Assembly: GCA_963756525.1 (NCBI GenBank)
Contig: CAVWNR010000001.1
Location: 1,479,488-1,543,487, forward strand
From: CAVWNR01 sp963756525
GTDB taxonomy: Bacteria; Actinomycetota; Actinomycetes; Mycobacteriales; Jatrophihabitantaceae
DNA: 64,000 bases
Direction: 5' to 3'
Made by a program: the position numbers and the translations under genes. Shown in pieces: positions 43,565 through 51,556 of this stretch. Positions within the stretch are counted from its first letter, which is position 1. Each line of letters starts with the position of its first letter. The notes under the pieces were generated by a model. It had not been told where the DNA came from. It saw only the letters and a list, made by a program, of their open reading frames with translations, and did no database searches.

Positions 43565-44209
43565 TTAGTCGACGAAGCCGCTGTCGTAGGCGGCGATGAC
43601 GGCTTGGACTCGGTCGCGTACGCGGAGTTTGGCCAGGATGTTGCGGACGTGGGTGCGGACGGTTTCGACGCCGAGGAACAGGCCGGTGGCGATCTCGGCG
43701 TTGGACCGACCTTGGGCGATCAGCCGCAGCACTTCTTGCTCGCGCTCGGTCAGTTTCGCGCCGGCGAGCTGGTCGCCGCGGTTCGCCGCCCGCCCGGCGA
43801 CCAGCCGGCGGATGGCGGCGGGAAAGAGCAGGGACTCGCCGTCGTGCACGGTGCGGATTGCGTTGACGAAATCGTCGGCGGTGCTGCGCTTGAGCACAAA
43901 GCCCCGCGCGCCGACGCGCAATGCTTCGTAGACGTAGTCGTCGTTCTCGAACGTCGTCACGACGATCACTGCCGGGCCGCCGCCGTCGAAATCGCCGAGT
44001 TGCCGGGTGGCGGCGATTCCGTCGACCCGTGGCATGCGCACGTCCATCAGCACGACGTCCGGACGGGTGCGGCGTGCCTCGGATATTGCAGCCGCGCCGT
44101 CGTCCGCCTCGCCGACGACCTCGAGGTCGGGCTCGGCCGCGACGATCGCGCGCAGCCCGCTGCGCACGAGCGGCTCGTCGTCGACGATCAGTACCCGGAT
44201 GCCGCTCAC
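43565..44209 (-). CDS. NarL/FixJ-family response regulator
   Basis: 214 residues from GTG 44209, which overlaps the TGA of the kinase gene (GTGA). The receiver has IRVLIVDDEPLVRSGLRAIV, the phosphoacceptor Asp in VVLMDVRMPRVDG (about residue 56), Thr in VIVVTTFENDD and Lys in GFVLKRSTADDF. The LuxR domain is LTEREQEVLRLIAQG, then NAEIATGLFLGVETVRTHVR (about 150-195). It is the partner of the adjacent kinase. Confidence 0.93.
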   Translation of the reverse strand: MSGIRVLIVDDEPLVRSGLRAIVAAEPDLEVVGEADDGAAAISEARRTRPDVVLMDVRMPRVDGIAATRQLGDFDGGGPAVIVVTTFENDDYVYEALRVGARGFVLKRSTADDFVNAIRTVHDGESLLFPAAIRRLVAGRAANRGDQLAGAKLTEREQEVLRLIAQGRSNAEIATGLFLGVETVRTHVRNILAKLRVRDRVQAVIAAYDSGFVD

Positions 44210-45330
44210 GCCCGCTCCTCTCCGGTGGGCAGTGTGACGGACAGCGTCCAGCACCCGTCATGCGCGCCGGCGCGCACCGTTCCGCCGAGGATTGCGGCAC
44301 GTTCGGATATCCCGCGCAGCCCGCGACCGGCGTTTCGCGAACGGTGGTTAGCGCTGCGGTTGACCAGCTCGATGGCAACCACATCGCCCGTCGCGGACAG
44401 TTCCAGGGTCACCGACCGCTCGGTCGAATACTTCAACGCATTGGTCAGCCCCTCCTGCACGATGCGATAGGCCTCTTGGCTGACGAGCACCGGCACGTCG
44501 GCGAACCCGCCGGATCGCGACGCCTGGACCACCAGCCCGGCCGAGCCGGCCGCGTCGATCAGTTCGTCGAGGCTGCCAAGGTCCGCCTGCGGCGTCGTTG
44601 AGGAGGCATCGTCCCGCAACAGCCCGAGCATGTGGTCGAGGTCGGCCGCCGCTCGCCGCGACGTCGTCTCGATCGCGTCCAACGCCTGCTCGGCAAATGC
44701 CGGGTCGCGGCCGATCACCTTCCGGGCGGCCGAGGCCTGCACGGTAACCAGCGAGAGCGCGTGGCCGATGCTGTCGTGCAGTTCGCGCGCGATGCGGTTC
44801 CGCTCTCCCGCGCGCGCCGCGACCGTCGCCAGCCGTTCCGCGTACGAGGGGCCGAGCAGCGCGGGGGCCAGCGCCGCCAGCAGCCGTCCGAGCACCATGA
44901 CCAGCAGGGCGGTCGCCGCCGCGGCCGGCAGCGTCCACCAACTCCCGGCCAGCCCGATGTCGCCGACCACCGCCGCGACCGCTACGGCGCCCGCGCCGAT
45001 GTGCAGCAGGAACCAGCCAAGCGTCCGGCGCCGTTGCCGCCAGCCGATCGCCGGACCGGGCGGGCCGCCGGCGAACCGCACGCCCAACAACGCCTGCGCC
45101 GCGACTCCCTCGACCTGCCGCGCGGCCGGCAGCGCGCCGACGCTCAGCGGCCCGCCGACGATCACGATCCCGATCAGCACCACCGCCCATACCGGCACAC
45201 CGGCACCGACCGCGAGCGCCAGCAGGGTGAAATCGGCGACGCCCAGCGCCAGGGCCAACGCCGCGCCGATCAGTACGAACACCGCGCGCAGATAGGTGCA
45301 CGGGTCGAGCATTCTTGCCCTCGGTGTCAC
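44206..45330 (-). CDS. NarL-type sensor histidine kinase with N-terminal membrane domain
   Basis: About 374 residues from GTG 45330, which overlaps the stop of the upstream membrane protein; ATG 45312 is an alternative. Four or five membrane helices occupy the first 170 residues. HisKA_3 shows RIARELHDSIGHALSLVTVQ with the phosphorylated His. The HATPase has EGLTNALKYS (N box) and NAGRGLRGISERAAILGGTV (G2). The order membrane protein, kinase, regulator with 4-bp overlaps makes a three-gene operon, and the membrane protein may take part in sensing. Confidence 0.92.
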   Translation of the reverse strand: MTPRARMLDPCTYLRAVFVLIGAALALALGVADFTLLALAVGAGVPVWAVVLIGIVIVGGPLSVGALPAARQVEGVAAQALLGVRFAGGPPGPAIGWRQRRRTLGWFLLHIGAGAVAVAAVVGDIGLAGSWWTLPAAAATALLVMVLGRLLAALAPALLGPSYAERLATVAARAGERNRIARELHDSIGHALSLVTVQASAARKVIGRDPAFAEQALDAIETTSRRAAADLDHMLGLLRDDASSTTPQADLGSLDELIDAAGSAGLVVQASRSGGFADVPVLVSQEAYRIVQEGLTNALKYSTERSVTLELSATGDVVAIELVNRSANHRSRNAGRGLRGISERAAILGGTVRAGAHDGCWTLSVTLPTGEERA

Positions 45331-45968
45331 CTGGCCATGGTGGCCGGTGAACGCAATTCCGCGCCAGCGTGATCCGCTTCCGAGACATGCGAACGCCGGC
45401 GCTTCCGGTAGGCGATCGTGACCGCGGCCAGCAACGGGCCCCACAACAGCAACGGCCCGTACGCGACGAGGACAAGCCAGCCCTGCCAGTCATGCAACTC
45501 CAGCACGGTCGGTCCGTTGATCCGGCTCCCGGTCACCCGCCGGCCCAGCCCGAACGCGACGGCCGTCCAGGTCCACAGCGCGGTCAACACCGTCGCCCCG
45601 GCCGCGGCGGCCACGACCACGGGGAGCAGCGGCACCGGCCGTCCCCGCAGCACCGGCACCCACCGCGGGAGCACCTCGCCCCACCGGGCGATCAGGCCGA
45701 CCGCCGTGAACGCCAGCAGTTCCGAGACGATCGACAACAGCACGACATACACCGCCAGCGGCAGGCCCGGAATCCCGGACGAGCTATTCGTCAGGCCCTC
45801 GACACCGGGCGGCGCGATCGGAATGTGCAGCGTGCACACCGCGATCCGCCACATGCTGGACGGAAGCACCGTGAACGGCACCGCAAGAGCCGCCAGCCGT
45901 GCCCAGCGCGGCACTCCCGCCACCGGTGCGTGCGCGGCCGCCCACGCAGCGCGCAATCGACCCGTCAT
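45327..45968 (-). CDS. Multi-pass membrane protein associated with the two-component pair
   Basis: 213 residues from ATG 45968 with GAGGGAG upstream. About five hydrophobic helices are visible (for example LAALAVPFTVLPSSMW, YVVLLSIVSELLAFTAVGLI, LLPVVVAAAAGATVLTALWT and LLLWGPLLAAVTIAY), with a basic cytoplasmic tail. No family is certain. Translational overlap with the kinase (GTGA) suggests an accessory or substrate role in that signalling pathway. Confidence 0.75.
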   Translation of the reverse strand: MTGRLRAAWAAAHAPVAGVPRWARLAALAVPFTVLPSSMWRIAVCTLHIPIAPPGVEGLTNSSSGIPGLPLAVYVVLLSIVSELLAFTAVGLIARWGEVLPRWVPVLRGRPVPLLPVVVAAAAGATVLTALWTWTAVAFGLGRRVTGSRINGPTVLELHDWQGWLVLVAYGPLLLWGPLLAAVTIAYRKRRRSHVSEADHAGAELRSPATMAR

Positions 45969-46036
45969 CGGCTCTCCCTCGTCGCAGTCGGTCAGGCACC
46001 GACCTCGACGATGCCGGGCAGCCGCAGGCTCGCCCT

Positions 46037-46072
46037 CCCCCGCGTGGGGGATTCGAGTCCCCCGTGCGCGGG
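46037..46072 (-). promoter_or_regulatory. Overlapping alternative hairpins between cupin and membrane-protein genes
   Basis: CCCCC (46037-46041) can pair with GGGGG (46046-46050). The same GGGGG can instead pair with CCCCC (46059-46063) across ATTCGAGT. A further CCCGTGCGCGGG follows at 46061-46072. The hairpins lie in the leader of the 45968 gene and downstream of the cupin gene, so they could be a terminator for the cupin or an attenuator-like switch. Confidence 0.4.
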
Positions 46073-46094
46073 AACCTCGGGGCATCAGGGGCTA

Positions 46095-46565
46095 TCAGCC
46101 GATGTCGTACCGCTTGCGGAGTTCGGCGATCCACGGGCTGTCGCGGAAGAACTCGATGCCGTATCGCTTGCAGGCGCTGTCGAAGCCGTCGCCGTCGTCG
46201 TCGGCAAGCGCCGCGATCTCCTCGAACCACCGCTCCGTGCCGCAGGGAGTGAGCACCTCGACGACGCAGGCAGGATCACTCCCCGCATTCCACATCGCGT
46301 GCTCGACGTTGCGCGGTTTGAGCGCCCACTCTCCCGCCGCGGCTTCCGCCACCTGTCCTCCGACGAGGACGCCGATCTCGCCGGACAGCACATACACCCA
46401 GACAGCGTTCTGGTGCATATGCGGCGTGACGAAGGCCTTCGGCACGAGCGTCTCTTCGATCACGGCCAAGGCGCCACCCGTATGCTCCGAGCGCACCCGC
46501 ACGGTGACCTCGAACGAGCCGGGCAGCGGCGCGCCCGCTTTGGGCACGATCACAAAATCGTTCAT
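46095..46565 (-). CDS. Cupin domain protein
   Basis: 156 residues from ATG 46565; a GTG at 46607 would add 14 residues. The first cupin motif is TPHMHQNAVWVYVLSGEIGV (His-x-His, Glu), followed by AAAGEWALKPRNVEHAMWNA and VVEVLTPCGTERWFEEIAAL. The C-terminal helical part (ACKRYGIEFFRDSPWIAELR) is an extension. It probably binds a metal and a small ligand in the cytoplasm. Same strand as the two-component operon, with 126 bp between them. Confidence 0.85.
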   Translation of the reverse strand: MNDFVIVPKAGAPLPGSFEVTVRVRSEHTGGALAVIEETLVPKAFVTPHMHQNAVWVYVLSGEIGVLVGGQVAEAAAGEWALKPRNVEHAMWNAGSDPACVVEVLTPCGTERWFEEIAALADDDGDGFDSACKRYGIEFFRDSPWIAELRKRYDIG

Positions 46566-46710
46566 CAACCGACGTTCCACGATGGGCCGCGCATGTTGCA
46601 AGTCCACGCGACCGACTTCACTGCCGACGAGGGCGACGTTGACCAGCGGCCCGCCGAAACTCGCAAGTCATCTTGCAGCCAGGCGTATGACTCCGCGCGG
46701 ATCTTGATGA

Positions 46711-46723
46711 TATGTGGGTGATC
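46711..46723 (+). repeat. Left 13-bp terminal inverted repeat
   Basis: TATGTGGGTGATC, a perfect inverse of 49642-49654. It lies 57 bp before the first recombinase ATG. Confidence 0.75.
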
Positions 46724-46780
46724 TTCCGCTCATTCCGCCACGCTGTCTGGTGACGGTCGGAGAAGGAAGGAAGTCCCGCA

Positions 46781-47851
46781 ATGAGTACAGCGATGCGTGT
46801 CCGGATTGATCGGTCGTCTGGTTGGTCTGGTCAGGCGCGGGCGCATGTCGGGGTGCGCTTGGTCGATGAGTATCTGGAGTTTGTCGCCTGCCGGTCCCGG
46901 GCGAATTCGGTGTTGGCGGCGGCCTATGACTTGAAGGTCTTTCTGTCCGTGGTGGGCAAGGCGCCGACGAAGGTGACCACGGCGGATGTGTTGGCGTTTG
47001 TGACTGCGCAGCGCACCGGCCGGTCCCGCGCCGGGCGGGTGGTGGCGCCGGTCGATCGCGGCGAGCCGGGTGGGGTGTCTGCGGCGACGGTGCGCCGCCG
47101 GTTGTCGACGGTGTCGGGGTTCTACGCGTACTTGCATGCGCGAGGTTCGATCGCGGCGAATCCGGTGCCGCGGGGGTTGCCGACGCGGCGGGAGCGGCTG
47201 CGGCCGCGGCAGGGCGTTCCGTTGGTGCGGGCCGAGCGTCGGCTGCCGCGGATCTTGTCGCCGGTCGAGGTGGACGCGCTGACCGGGGCGCTGCGCATGC
47301 ACCGAGACCGGGCGATGGTCGCGGCGATGGTGCTCGGCGGGTTACGTCGCTGCGAGGTGCTCGGGCTGCGGATGGAAGACCTGCAGGTCGGGCAGCGGAG
47401 GCTGTTCGTCGCCTGCGGGAAGGGCGGCCGAGAGCGGATCGTCCCTATCTCACAACGGTTCTTCACCGAGCTGGCGAGCTATCTGCAGCTGGAACGGCCG
47501 CAGGACGCCGGCACGGATCGGGTGTTCGTGGTGCTCAAAGGGCCACGCCGGGGTCAGCCGCTGACCGCCGATGGCATCGACGAGGTCCTCGACGGGGCGC
47601 GCCGCCGTGCCGGGCTCGCGCACGCCACTTGTCATCAGCTGCGGCACACCTGTTTGACAAGACTGCGTGAGGCGGGGATGGCCCTGGAGGCGGTGCAGGC
47701 GCAGGCCGGGCACGCCAGCATCGTATCGACGCAGATCTACCTGCATCTGGCCGATGACTGGCTGGCCGGGCAGTACCGACGCGCCGCGGAGGCGATCGAT
47801 GCGCAGGTCTTCGCGGAGCACCCGGAGCCGGCGGTGGGGTGGTCACGGTGA
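46781..47851 (+). CDS. Tyrosine recombinase 1 (TnpA-like)
   Basis: 356 residues from ATG 46781, with GAAGGAAGG upstream. The SAM-like core-binding domain is at about 22-125 and the catalytic domain at 155-340. Catalytic residues are visible: Arg189 in LGGLRRCEVLGL, Lys214 in CGKGGRERIVP, His285 and Arg288 in CHQLRHTCL, His311 in QAGHASI and the nucleophile Tyr320 in STQIYLHL. All are present, so it should be active. Its TGA overlaps the GTG of the second recombinase. Confidence 0.95.
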   Translation: MSTAMRVRIDRSSGWSGQARAHVGVRLVDEYLEFVACRSRANSVLAAAYDLKVFLSVVGKAPTKVTTADVLAFVTAQRTGRSRAGRVVAPVDRGEPGGVSAATVRRRLSTVSGFYAYLHARGSIAANPVPRGLPTRRERLRPRQGVPLVRAERRLPRILSPVEVDALTGALRMHRDRAMVAAMVLGGLRRCEVLGLRMEDLQVGQRRLFVACGKGGRERIVPISQRFFTELASYLQLERPQDAGTDRVFVVLKGPRRGQPLTADGIDEVLDGARRRAGLAHATCHQLRHTCLTRLREAGMALEAVQAQAGHASIVSTQIYLHLADDWLAGQYRRAAEAIDAQVFAEHPEPAVGWSR

Positions 47852-49092
47852 GCGGGCCGCTGCTGCTTCCGGTCTGGGCCGAACTCGAGGAGGCTCTGCC
47901 TGGCGTGGCGGGCACGATGCGCCGCTACCTCGAGCAGCTCGGCTGCGTGCTGCGTCCGGGCAGCGTGCGTAACACCGACGGGTCGCTGCGCTGCTTCGCG
48001 GCGTTCCTGGCCGAACGGCACCCGAAGATCAGCACCCTGTCCTCGGTGCGGCGCCGGCACATCGAGGAGTACAAGCCGTGGCTGGCCGCCCGTCCCGGGC
48101 AGAAGGTCCCGCGGATCACGCCGGCGACGATCGTGCACCGGCTGGGCACGCTGCGGGTGTTCTTCATCCGGATCCAAGAGTGGGGCTGGGACGAGGCACC
48201 GGCCCGGATCCCGATCCTGCTCGGTGATCTGCCGCGCCTGGACGACCCGCTGCCCAAGGCACTTGACGACGCCGCGGCAGCCAAGCTGCTGGCCGCGGCC
48301 CGCGCCGACCGCAAACCACTGGTGCGGATCAGCGTGGAAATGCTGCTGCGGACCGGGATGCGGGTCGGCGAGTACACCGCCCTGCCGCACGACGCGATCG
48401 TGGCGATCGGGCCGGGGTACTGGCTGCATGTGCCGGTCGGCAAGCTGCGCGAGGACCGCTACCTGCCGCTGCACCCCGAGCTGGTGACGCTGATCGGCGA
48501 CTATCGCGACCGGTTCATGCCGCCGGGCGTGCCGTGGCTGATCACCCGGGCGAACGGCACCCCGCTGGACCGGCACGCGGTCACCCGCCACCTCAACCGG
48601 GCCGCGACCGCGGCCGGGCTGCCGCCTACCCACCCGCACCAGCTCAGGCACACGCTCGCCACGCAGGCCGTGAATCGAGGCATGTCGATCGAGGCGATCG
48701 CGGCGATGCTCGGCCACCACCGCCTGGGTCAGGTGACGCGCTACGCGAAGATCGCTAACCGGACCGTCGCGGATGAGTACTTCGCGGTCAGCGAGAAGGT
48801 GGAAGCCCTTTACGGCACGGGGCAATCGCTGCCGGCAGACGCCATCGGCCCACGGATGGCCCGGCTGCGCCGCGAGCAATTCCGGCTGCTCGGCAACGGC
48901 TACTGCACCCGCCCGGCGGAGCTGGACTGCGCGTTCGAGACGGTCTGCGAGAACTGCAGCTTCTTCGCCACCGGCATCGAGTTCCTGCCGATCCTGCAAC
49001 GCCAACACGACGACGCCGCCGCCAAACAGCAGACCGGCCGGCAGCAGATCTTTGCCCGGCTGCTCGCCAACGCCGAAGGGGGCACGTCATGA
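47848..49092 (+). CDS. Tyrosine recombinase 2 (TnpB-like) with C-terminal Cys motif
   Basis: 414 residues from GTG 47848 (GTGA overlap with recombinase 1; GTG 47839 is an alternative). Catalytic Arg172 lies in LRTGMRVGEYTAL, Lys199 in VGKLREDRYLPL, His264 and Arg267 in HPHQLRHTL, His290 in MLGHHRL and Tyr299 in VTRYAKI. After the catalytic domain a Cys-rich segment (CTRPAELDCAFETVCENCSF) could bind zinc, as seen in larger recombinases of Tn554-type elements. The stop overlaps the ATG of the third gene (ATGA). Confidence 0.94.
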   Translation: MSGPLLLPVWAELEEALPGVAGTMRRYLEQLGCVLRPGSVRNTDGSLRCFAAFLAERHPKISTLSSVRRRHIEEYKPWLAARPGQKVPRITPATIVHRLGTLRVFFIRIQEWGWDEAPARIPILLGDLPRLDDPLPKALDDAAAAKLLAAARADRKPLVRISVEMLLRTGMRVGEYTALPHDAIVAIGPGYWLHVPVGKLREDRYLPLHPELVTLIGDYRDRFMPPGVPWLITRANGTPLDRHAVTRHLNRAATAAGLPPTHPHQLRHTLATQAVNRGMSIEAIAAMLGHHRLGQVTRYAKIANRTVADEYFAVSEKVEALYGTGQSLPADAIGPRMARLRREQFRLLGNGYCTRPAELDCAFETVCENCSFFATGIEFLPILQRQHDDAAAKQQTGRQQIFARLLANAEGGTS

Positions 49093-49427
49093 CCCGACAC
49101 GCCCTGCGGCTGACCCACCCGGACGAGCTGCCCGCACCGCGCGTGGACGAGATCAGCGACCTGGTGGTCCGCGAGGCCATCGACGAGATCGCCAAACTGC
49201 GCACCCCGTACTGGCTCGGCGAGTCCGCGGTGCACCTGCACGCCCTGGCCAGCCTGATCGCCCAAGCTCAGCGGCTGCTCCCCGCCGCGGTCCACGACGC
49301 CCGCGAGCAGGGCCATACCTGGGTTGAGATCGGCCAACTGCTCGGCCGGTCACCTCGCACCGTCGCCCGCCGCTACCCCGACCCGACAGGAGACACGATC
49401 AACGGTGACCAGATCTACCTGCCCTGA
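49089..49427 (+). CDS. Small helix-turn-helix protein of the recombinase element (TnpC-like position)
   Basis: 112 residues. The middle is helical, and the C-terminal half contains REQGHTWVEIGQLLGRSPRT (about 70-90), a clear helix-turn-helix. It has no recombinase residues. By position and size it corresponds to TnpC of Tn554, an accessory protein that affects orientation and frequency, but sequence similarity to it is not evident to me. Confidence 0.8.
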   Translation: MTRHALRLTHPDELPAPRVDEISDLVVREAIDEIAKLRTPYWLGESAVHLHALASLIAQAQRLLPAAVHDAREQGHTWVEIGQLLGRSPRTVARRYPDPTGDTINGDQIYLP

Positions 49428-49436
49428 CCGTTCTTC

Positions 49437-49562
49437 GGCCTTTCCCGACCGCCGCCTCCTCTTGCCGCCCGCAGCCGGGGTCAAGGCCGGCCGCAGGCCG
49501 CCCGCAGGGCTTGGCCTTGACACCGGCGAGGACGGCGACAGACTCCCACGGCGGGAAAGGCC
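49437..49562 (+). repeat. Nested palindromic structure downstream of the element genes
   Basis: GGCCTTTCCCG (49437-49447) is the perfect inverse of 49552-49562. Inside it, GTCAAGGCC (49480-49488) pairs with GGCCTTGAC (49513-49521). The two stems are nested and could form a large folded arm or act as a transcription terminator for the recombinase operon. Confidence 0.65.
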
Positions 49563-49641
49563 AGAACCACCGCTGCCCCTGCTCACGCAGCGCAGCCACT
49601 CCCCAGGGCACCACCAACCCTCAAGGAGATCAACTTGACAG

Positions 49642-49654
49642 GATCACCCACATA
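49642..49654 (-). repeat. Right 13-bp terminal inverted repeat
   Basis: GATCACCCACATA, the exact inverse of 46711-46723. It is 215 bp after the last gene of the element and just beyond the nested palindrome. Confidence 0.75.
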
Positions 49655-49987
49655 ATTGTTATGACCGGAAACGCTGAGTGCGCGACGCTCGGCGTCTGCA
49701 GACGCATATTTCGATCTTCCGAAGTTGATCTGCGTGGCCGCTGTTGATGTTTCCCATCATCGGCAGAGTCGGGTTGATCGTTCGACCCCGAAGTTTCCGC
49801 CCATGGGCCATGTCCGGATGGACGAGGCTCCGGTCGGTGCGGCGCGCCGATCTAGTGGTGAGTCCGTGGCATCGGTGCCACGGACAGTCCGCACTCGTGC
49901 CATGGGCGACACGCTCGGCGGCGAGGACGCACTCTTCCGGGCGCCGAGGAGAGGTAGGTGCTAAGGTATCGAACACATGTTTGACTC
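49655..49987. other. Intergenic region right of the recombinase element
   Basis: About 330 bp, less GC-rich than average, with no recognisable gene. Confidence 0.45.
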
Positions 49988-50263
49988 ATGGACGGACGGG
50001 TCGAGGTGACTGGGACGGGTTCGGACGCGGCGGCGCGTCGGCTACGTCGCGGTTGTGTTGCCGAGCAGGTGCGCCGGCAGCGTCGGGCGCAGGCGGAGAT
50101 TGTGCTGCGCGGGATCGCCCGCTCTCAGCAGGGGCAGCCGGTAGTGCGGGTGCGATCGCTGCTCGGGCAGGCGCTGCGCGAGCTGCGGGTACGGCTGCCG
50201 GCCGCAGCGCTCGCGGAGCTGGCCGCCGCGATCCGCGCTGGCCGACCGGTCACGCTGCCCTGA
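49988..50263 (+). CDS. Small basic helical protein, function unknown
   Basis: 91 residues from ATG 49988. Two predicted helices rich in Arg/Ala/Leu (RLRRGCVAEQVRRQRRAQAE, and LLGQALRELRVRLPAAALAE) end in a short tail. No family recognised. No strong ribosome site precedes it, so it may be a short real gene or a chance frame. Confidence 0.35.
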   Translation: MDGRVEVTGTGSDAAARRLRRGCVAEQVRRQRRAQAEIVLRGIARSQQGQPVVRVRSLLGQALRELRVRLPAAALAELAAAIRAGRPVTLP

Positions 50264-50489
50264 TCTCGACGCTCATCCGCGCGATCTCATGCGTTGGTCC
50301 TGCGCCGAGGATGCGCGGCGCGTCGAGGGCCAGCATCGTCCGGGTCCCCTACTCGCCAAGACGGTTGCGTATCAGTGCGGGAACGAGGAGCGGATGTGCG
50401 CGAGTTGGCCCGTGAGCAGCTGCGACAGTCGTTCGTTGAGTTCACCGGTGTCGCCGTGCGCGGCGACGATGCGGTCCTGCGGGCGTTGC

Positions 50490-50787
50490 AAGAGGCCGGC
50501 ACACCGGAGGGTGCACGAGCCGCGTGTAGTCGATCGAGGTGCTATACACCGGAACCGGTAGCTCGAGCGCGGCCGGGTTCACGTCGTGCCGTGCGATGGC
50601 GGCGGCCGCAGAGCTGACTCTCTGCCAGGCTTCGACGGCTCTCGTAAGCGCCATGAACCTGCGTCTCACGCCGCACCGGCTTCACCACAACGACGTTGCC
50701 CGTCGGTAGCTCGACCGGTAGCGAGGCTGCCCGGCCGATGAACCATCCGTCGAGAGCGTCGTACAGGTTCACCACGGCGCTCGACAT
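50490..50787 (-). pseudogene. Hypothetical protein, frameshifted
   Basis: From ATG 50787 the frame reads MSSAVVNLYDALDGWFIGRA, then VELPTGNVVVVKPVRRE, and becomes low complexity after GAYES. Protein-like sequence resumes in the next frame with TRAVEAWQRVSSAAAAIARH then ELPVPVYSTSIDYTRL. A one-base frameshift around 50650 would join them. Family unknown. Confidence 0.35.
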
Positions 50788-51063
50788 GACGTGGTGGCGC
50801 AGTCTGCGCGTACACGGCTGCGCCACAGTCGGGTGGACCAGTGCGCCGGCACCTATAACGGCGCGAGCCAGGTCAGCGTCTCAAGGGTGCGCAGGCCGGA
50901 CCGGCCGTTGCCCGCAGCCTCAGCGAGCCGCTGCGCTCGGCTCGGTCAGCTTCCGATCGGCCACCCGTCGATCTTTCGCGCAGGCGCGGCACTGGGTAGC
51001 GGCTGCGCGGCGACGTCATCGAGTTCGGTGTCGCCGAGGTGGTGGCGCAGCTCGGCCGGGTTT

Positions 51064-51228
51064 TCACACGTCGATGCCGAGCGATTGGGCGGCGGTGTCG
51101 GGCCCTGACCGAGTGCCGGCGAGGCTGATGATGACGCCCTTGTCGCCGCAGACGTCGGCGAGCTGGTCGGCCGACACATACTCCCACAGCGCCTCTGCGA
51201 GCGCGCTGCGCAGCTTGGTCTTGGGCAC
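51064..51228 (-). CDS. Short hypothetical protein divergent from vapBC
   Basis: A frame beginning at GTG 51228 reads PKTKLRSALAEALWEYVSAD, then QLADVCGDKGVIISLAGTRS, and ends after LGIDV. It looks like a genuine N-terminal helical domain, but a TGA ends it at 51064. In a different frame the sequence beyond reads ENPAELRHHLGDTELDDVAA, so the original protein was probably longer. No family assigned. Confidence 0.3.
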   Translation of the reverse strand: MPKTKLRSALAEALWEYVSADQLADVCGDKGVIISLAGTRSGPDTAAQSLGIDV

Positions 51229-51295
51229 CGCGGCCACCGGATCAGTGTTGCAGCCGGACCCGGAAACGGTGTGACGACCGCGTGCCACTCGACGC

Positions 51296-51318
51296 CGTAT
51301 ATACTTGATAGATATACG
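51296..51318 (+). promoter_or_regulatory. Palindromic operator upstream of vapBC
   Basis: CGTATAT (51296-51302) and ATATACG (51312-51318) form a perfect 7-bp inverted repeat around 9 bases, 26 bp upstream of the antitoxin ATG. The AT-rich palindrome stands out in GC-rich DNA and overlaps the likely promoter, as in other VapBC operons where the complex represses its own synthesis. Confidence 0.7.
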
Positions 51319-51343
51319 AGTGGCCAGGGAGCAGGGAGACGTC

Positions 51344-51556
51344 ATGTCCAAGACCCTCATCGACATCGACGACGACCTGCTGACCCGCGCCCGAGCCATC
51401 CTCGGGCCGGCCACCAGCAAGAAGGACGCCGTCAACATCGCGCTGTCCAAGCTGGTGCGGCTGCACGAGCAGCGTGCGACCATCGACTGGATCATCGCCA
51501 CCGACCCGGCCGCTGACCTGCGCAACCCAGACATCCGCGCCGCCGCTCGCCGGTGA
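51344..51556 (+). CDS. vapB: VapB-type antitoxin
   Basis: 70 residues from ATG 51344 with GCAGGGAG upstream. The N-terminus SKTLIDIDDDLLTRARAILG is the strand-helix part of a ribbon-helix-helix DNA-binding domain (VapB, DUF2191 type), followed by TSKKDAVNIALSKLVRLHEQ. The C-terminal 20 residues should bind and block the toxin. Its TGA overlaps the toxin GTG (GTGA). A palindrome at 51296-51318 is the probable operator. Confidence 0.92.
   Translation: MSKTLIDIDDDLLTRARAILGPATSKKDAVNIALSKLVRLHEQRATIDWIIATDPAADLRNPDIRAAARR

Larger units (their letters stand above)
46711..49654 (+). mobile_element. Tyrosine-recombinase transposon-like element with 13-bp terminal inverted repeats
   Basis: TATGTGGGTGATC at 46711-46723 is repeated as its perfect inverse at 49642-49654. 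Between them are exactly three co-directional genes with 4-bp overlaps: two tyrosine recombinases (356 and about 414 residues) and a 112-residue helix-turn-helix protein. The gene order and sizes recall Tn554 (tnpA, tnpB, tnpC). Flanking inverted repeats recall RIT elements, which however carry three recombinases. No target duplication is evident, as expected for this enzyme type. The element carries no cargo. Confidence 0.7.

Noticed and set aside
46037..46063. Possible tRNA T-arm (GATTCGAGTC context)
   Set aside because: The loop and stem do not fit (A instead of G at position 53), no other arms are present, and ordinary hairpins explain it.
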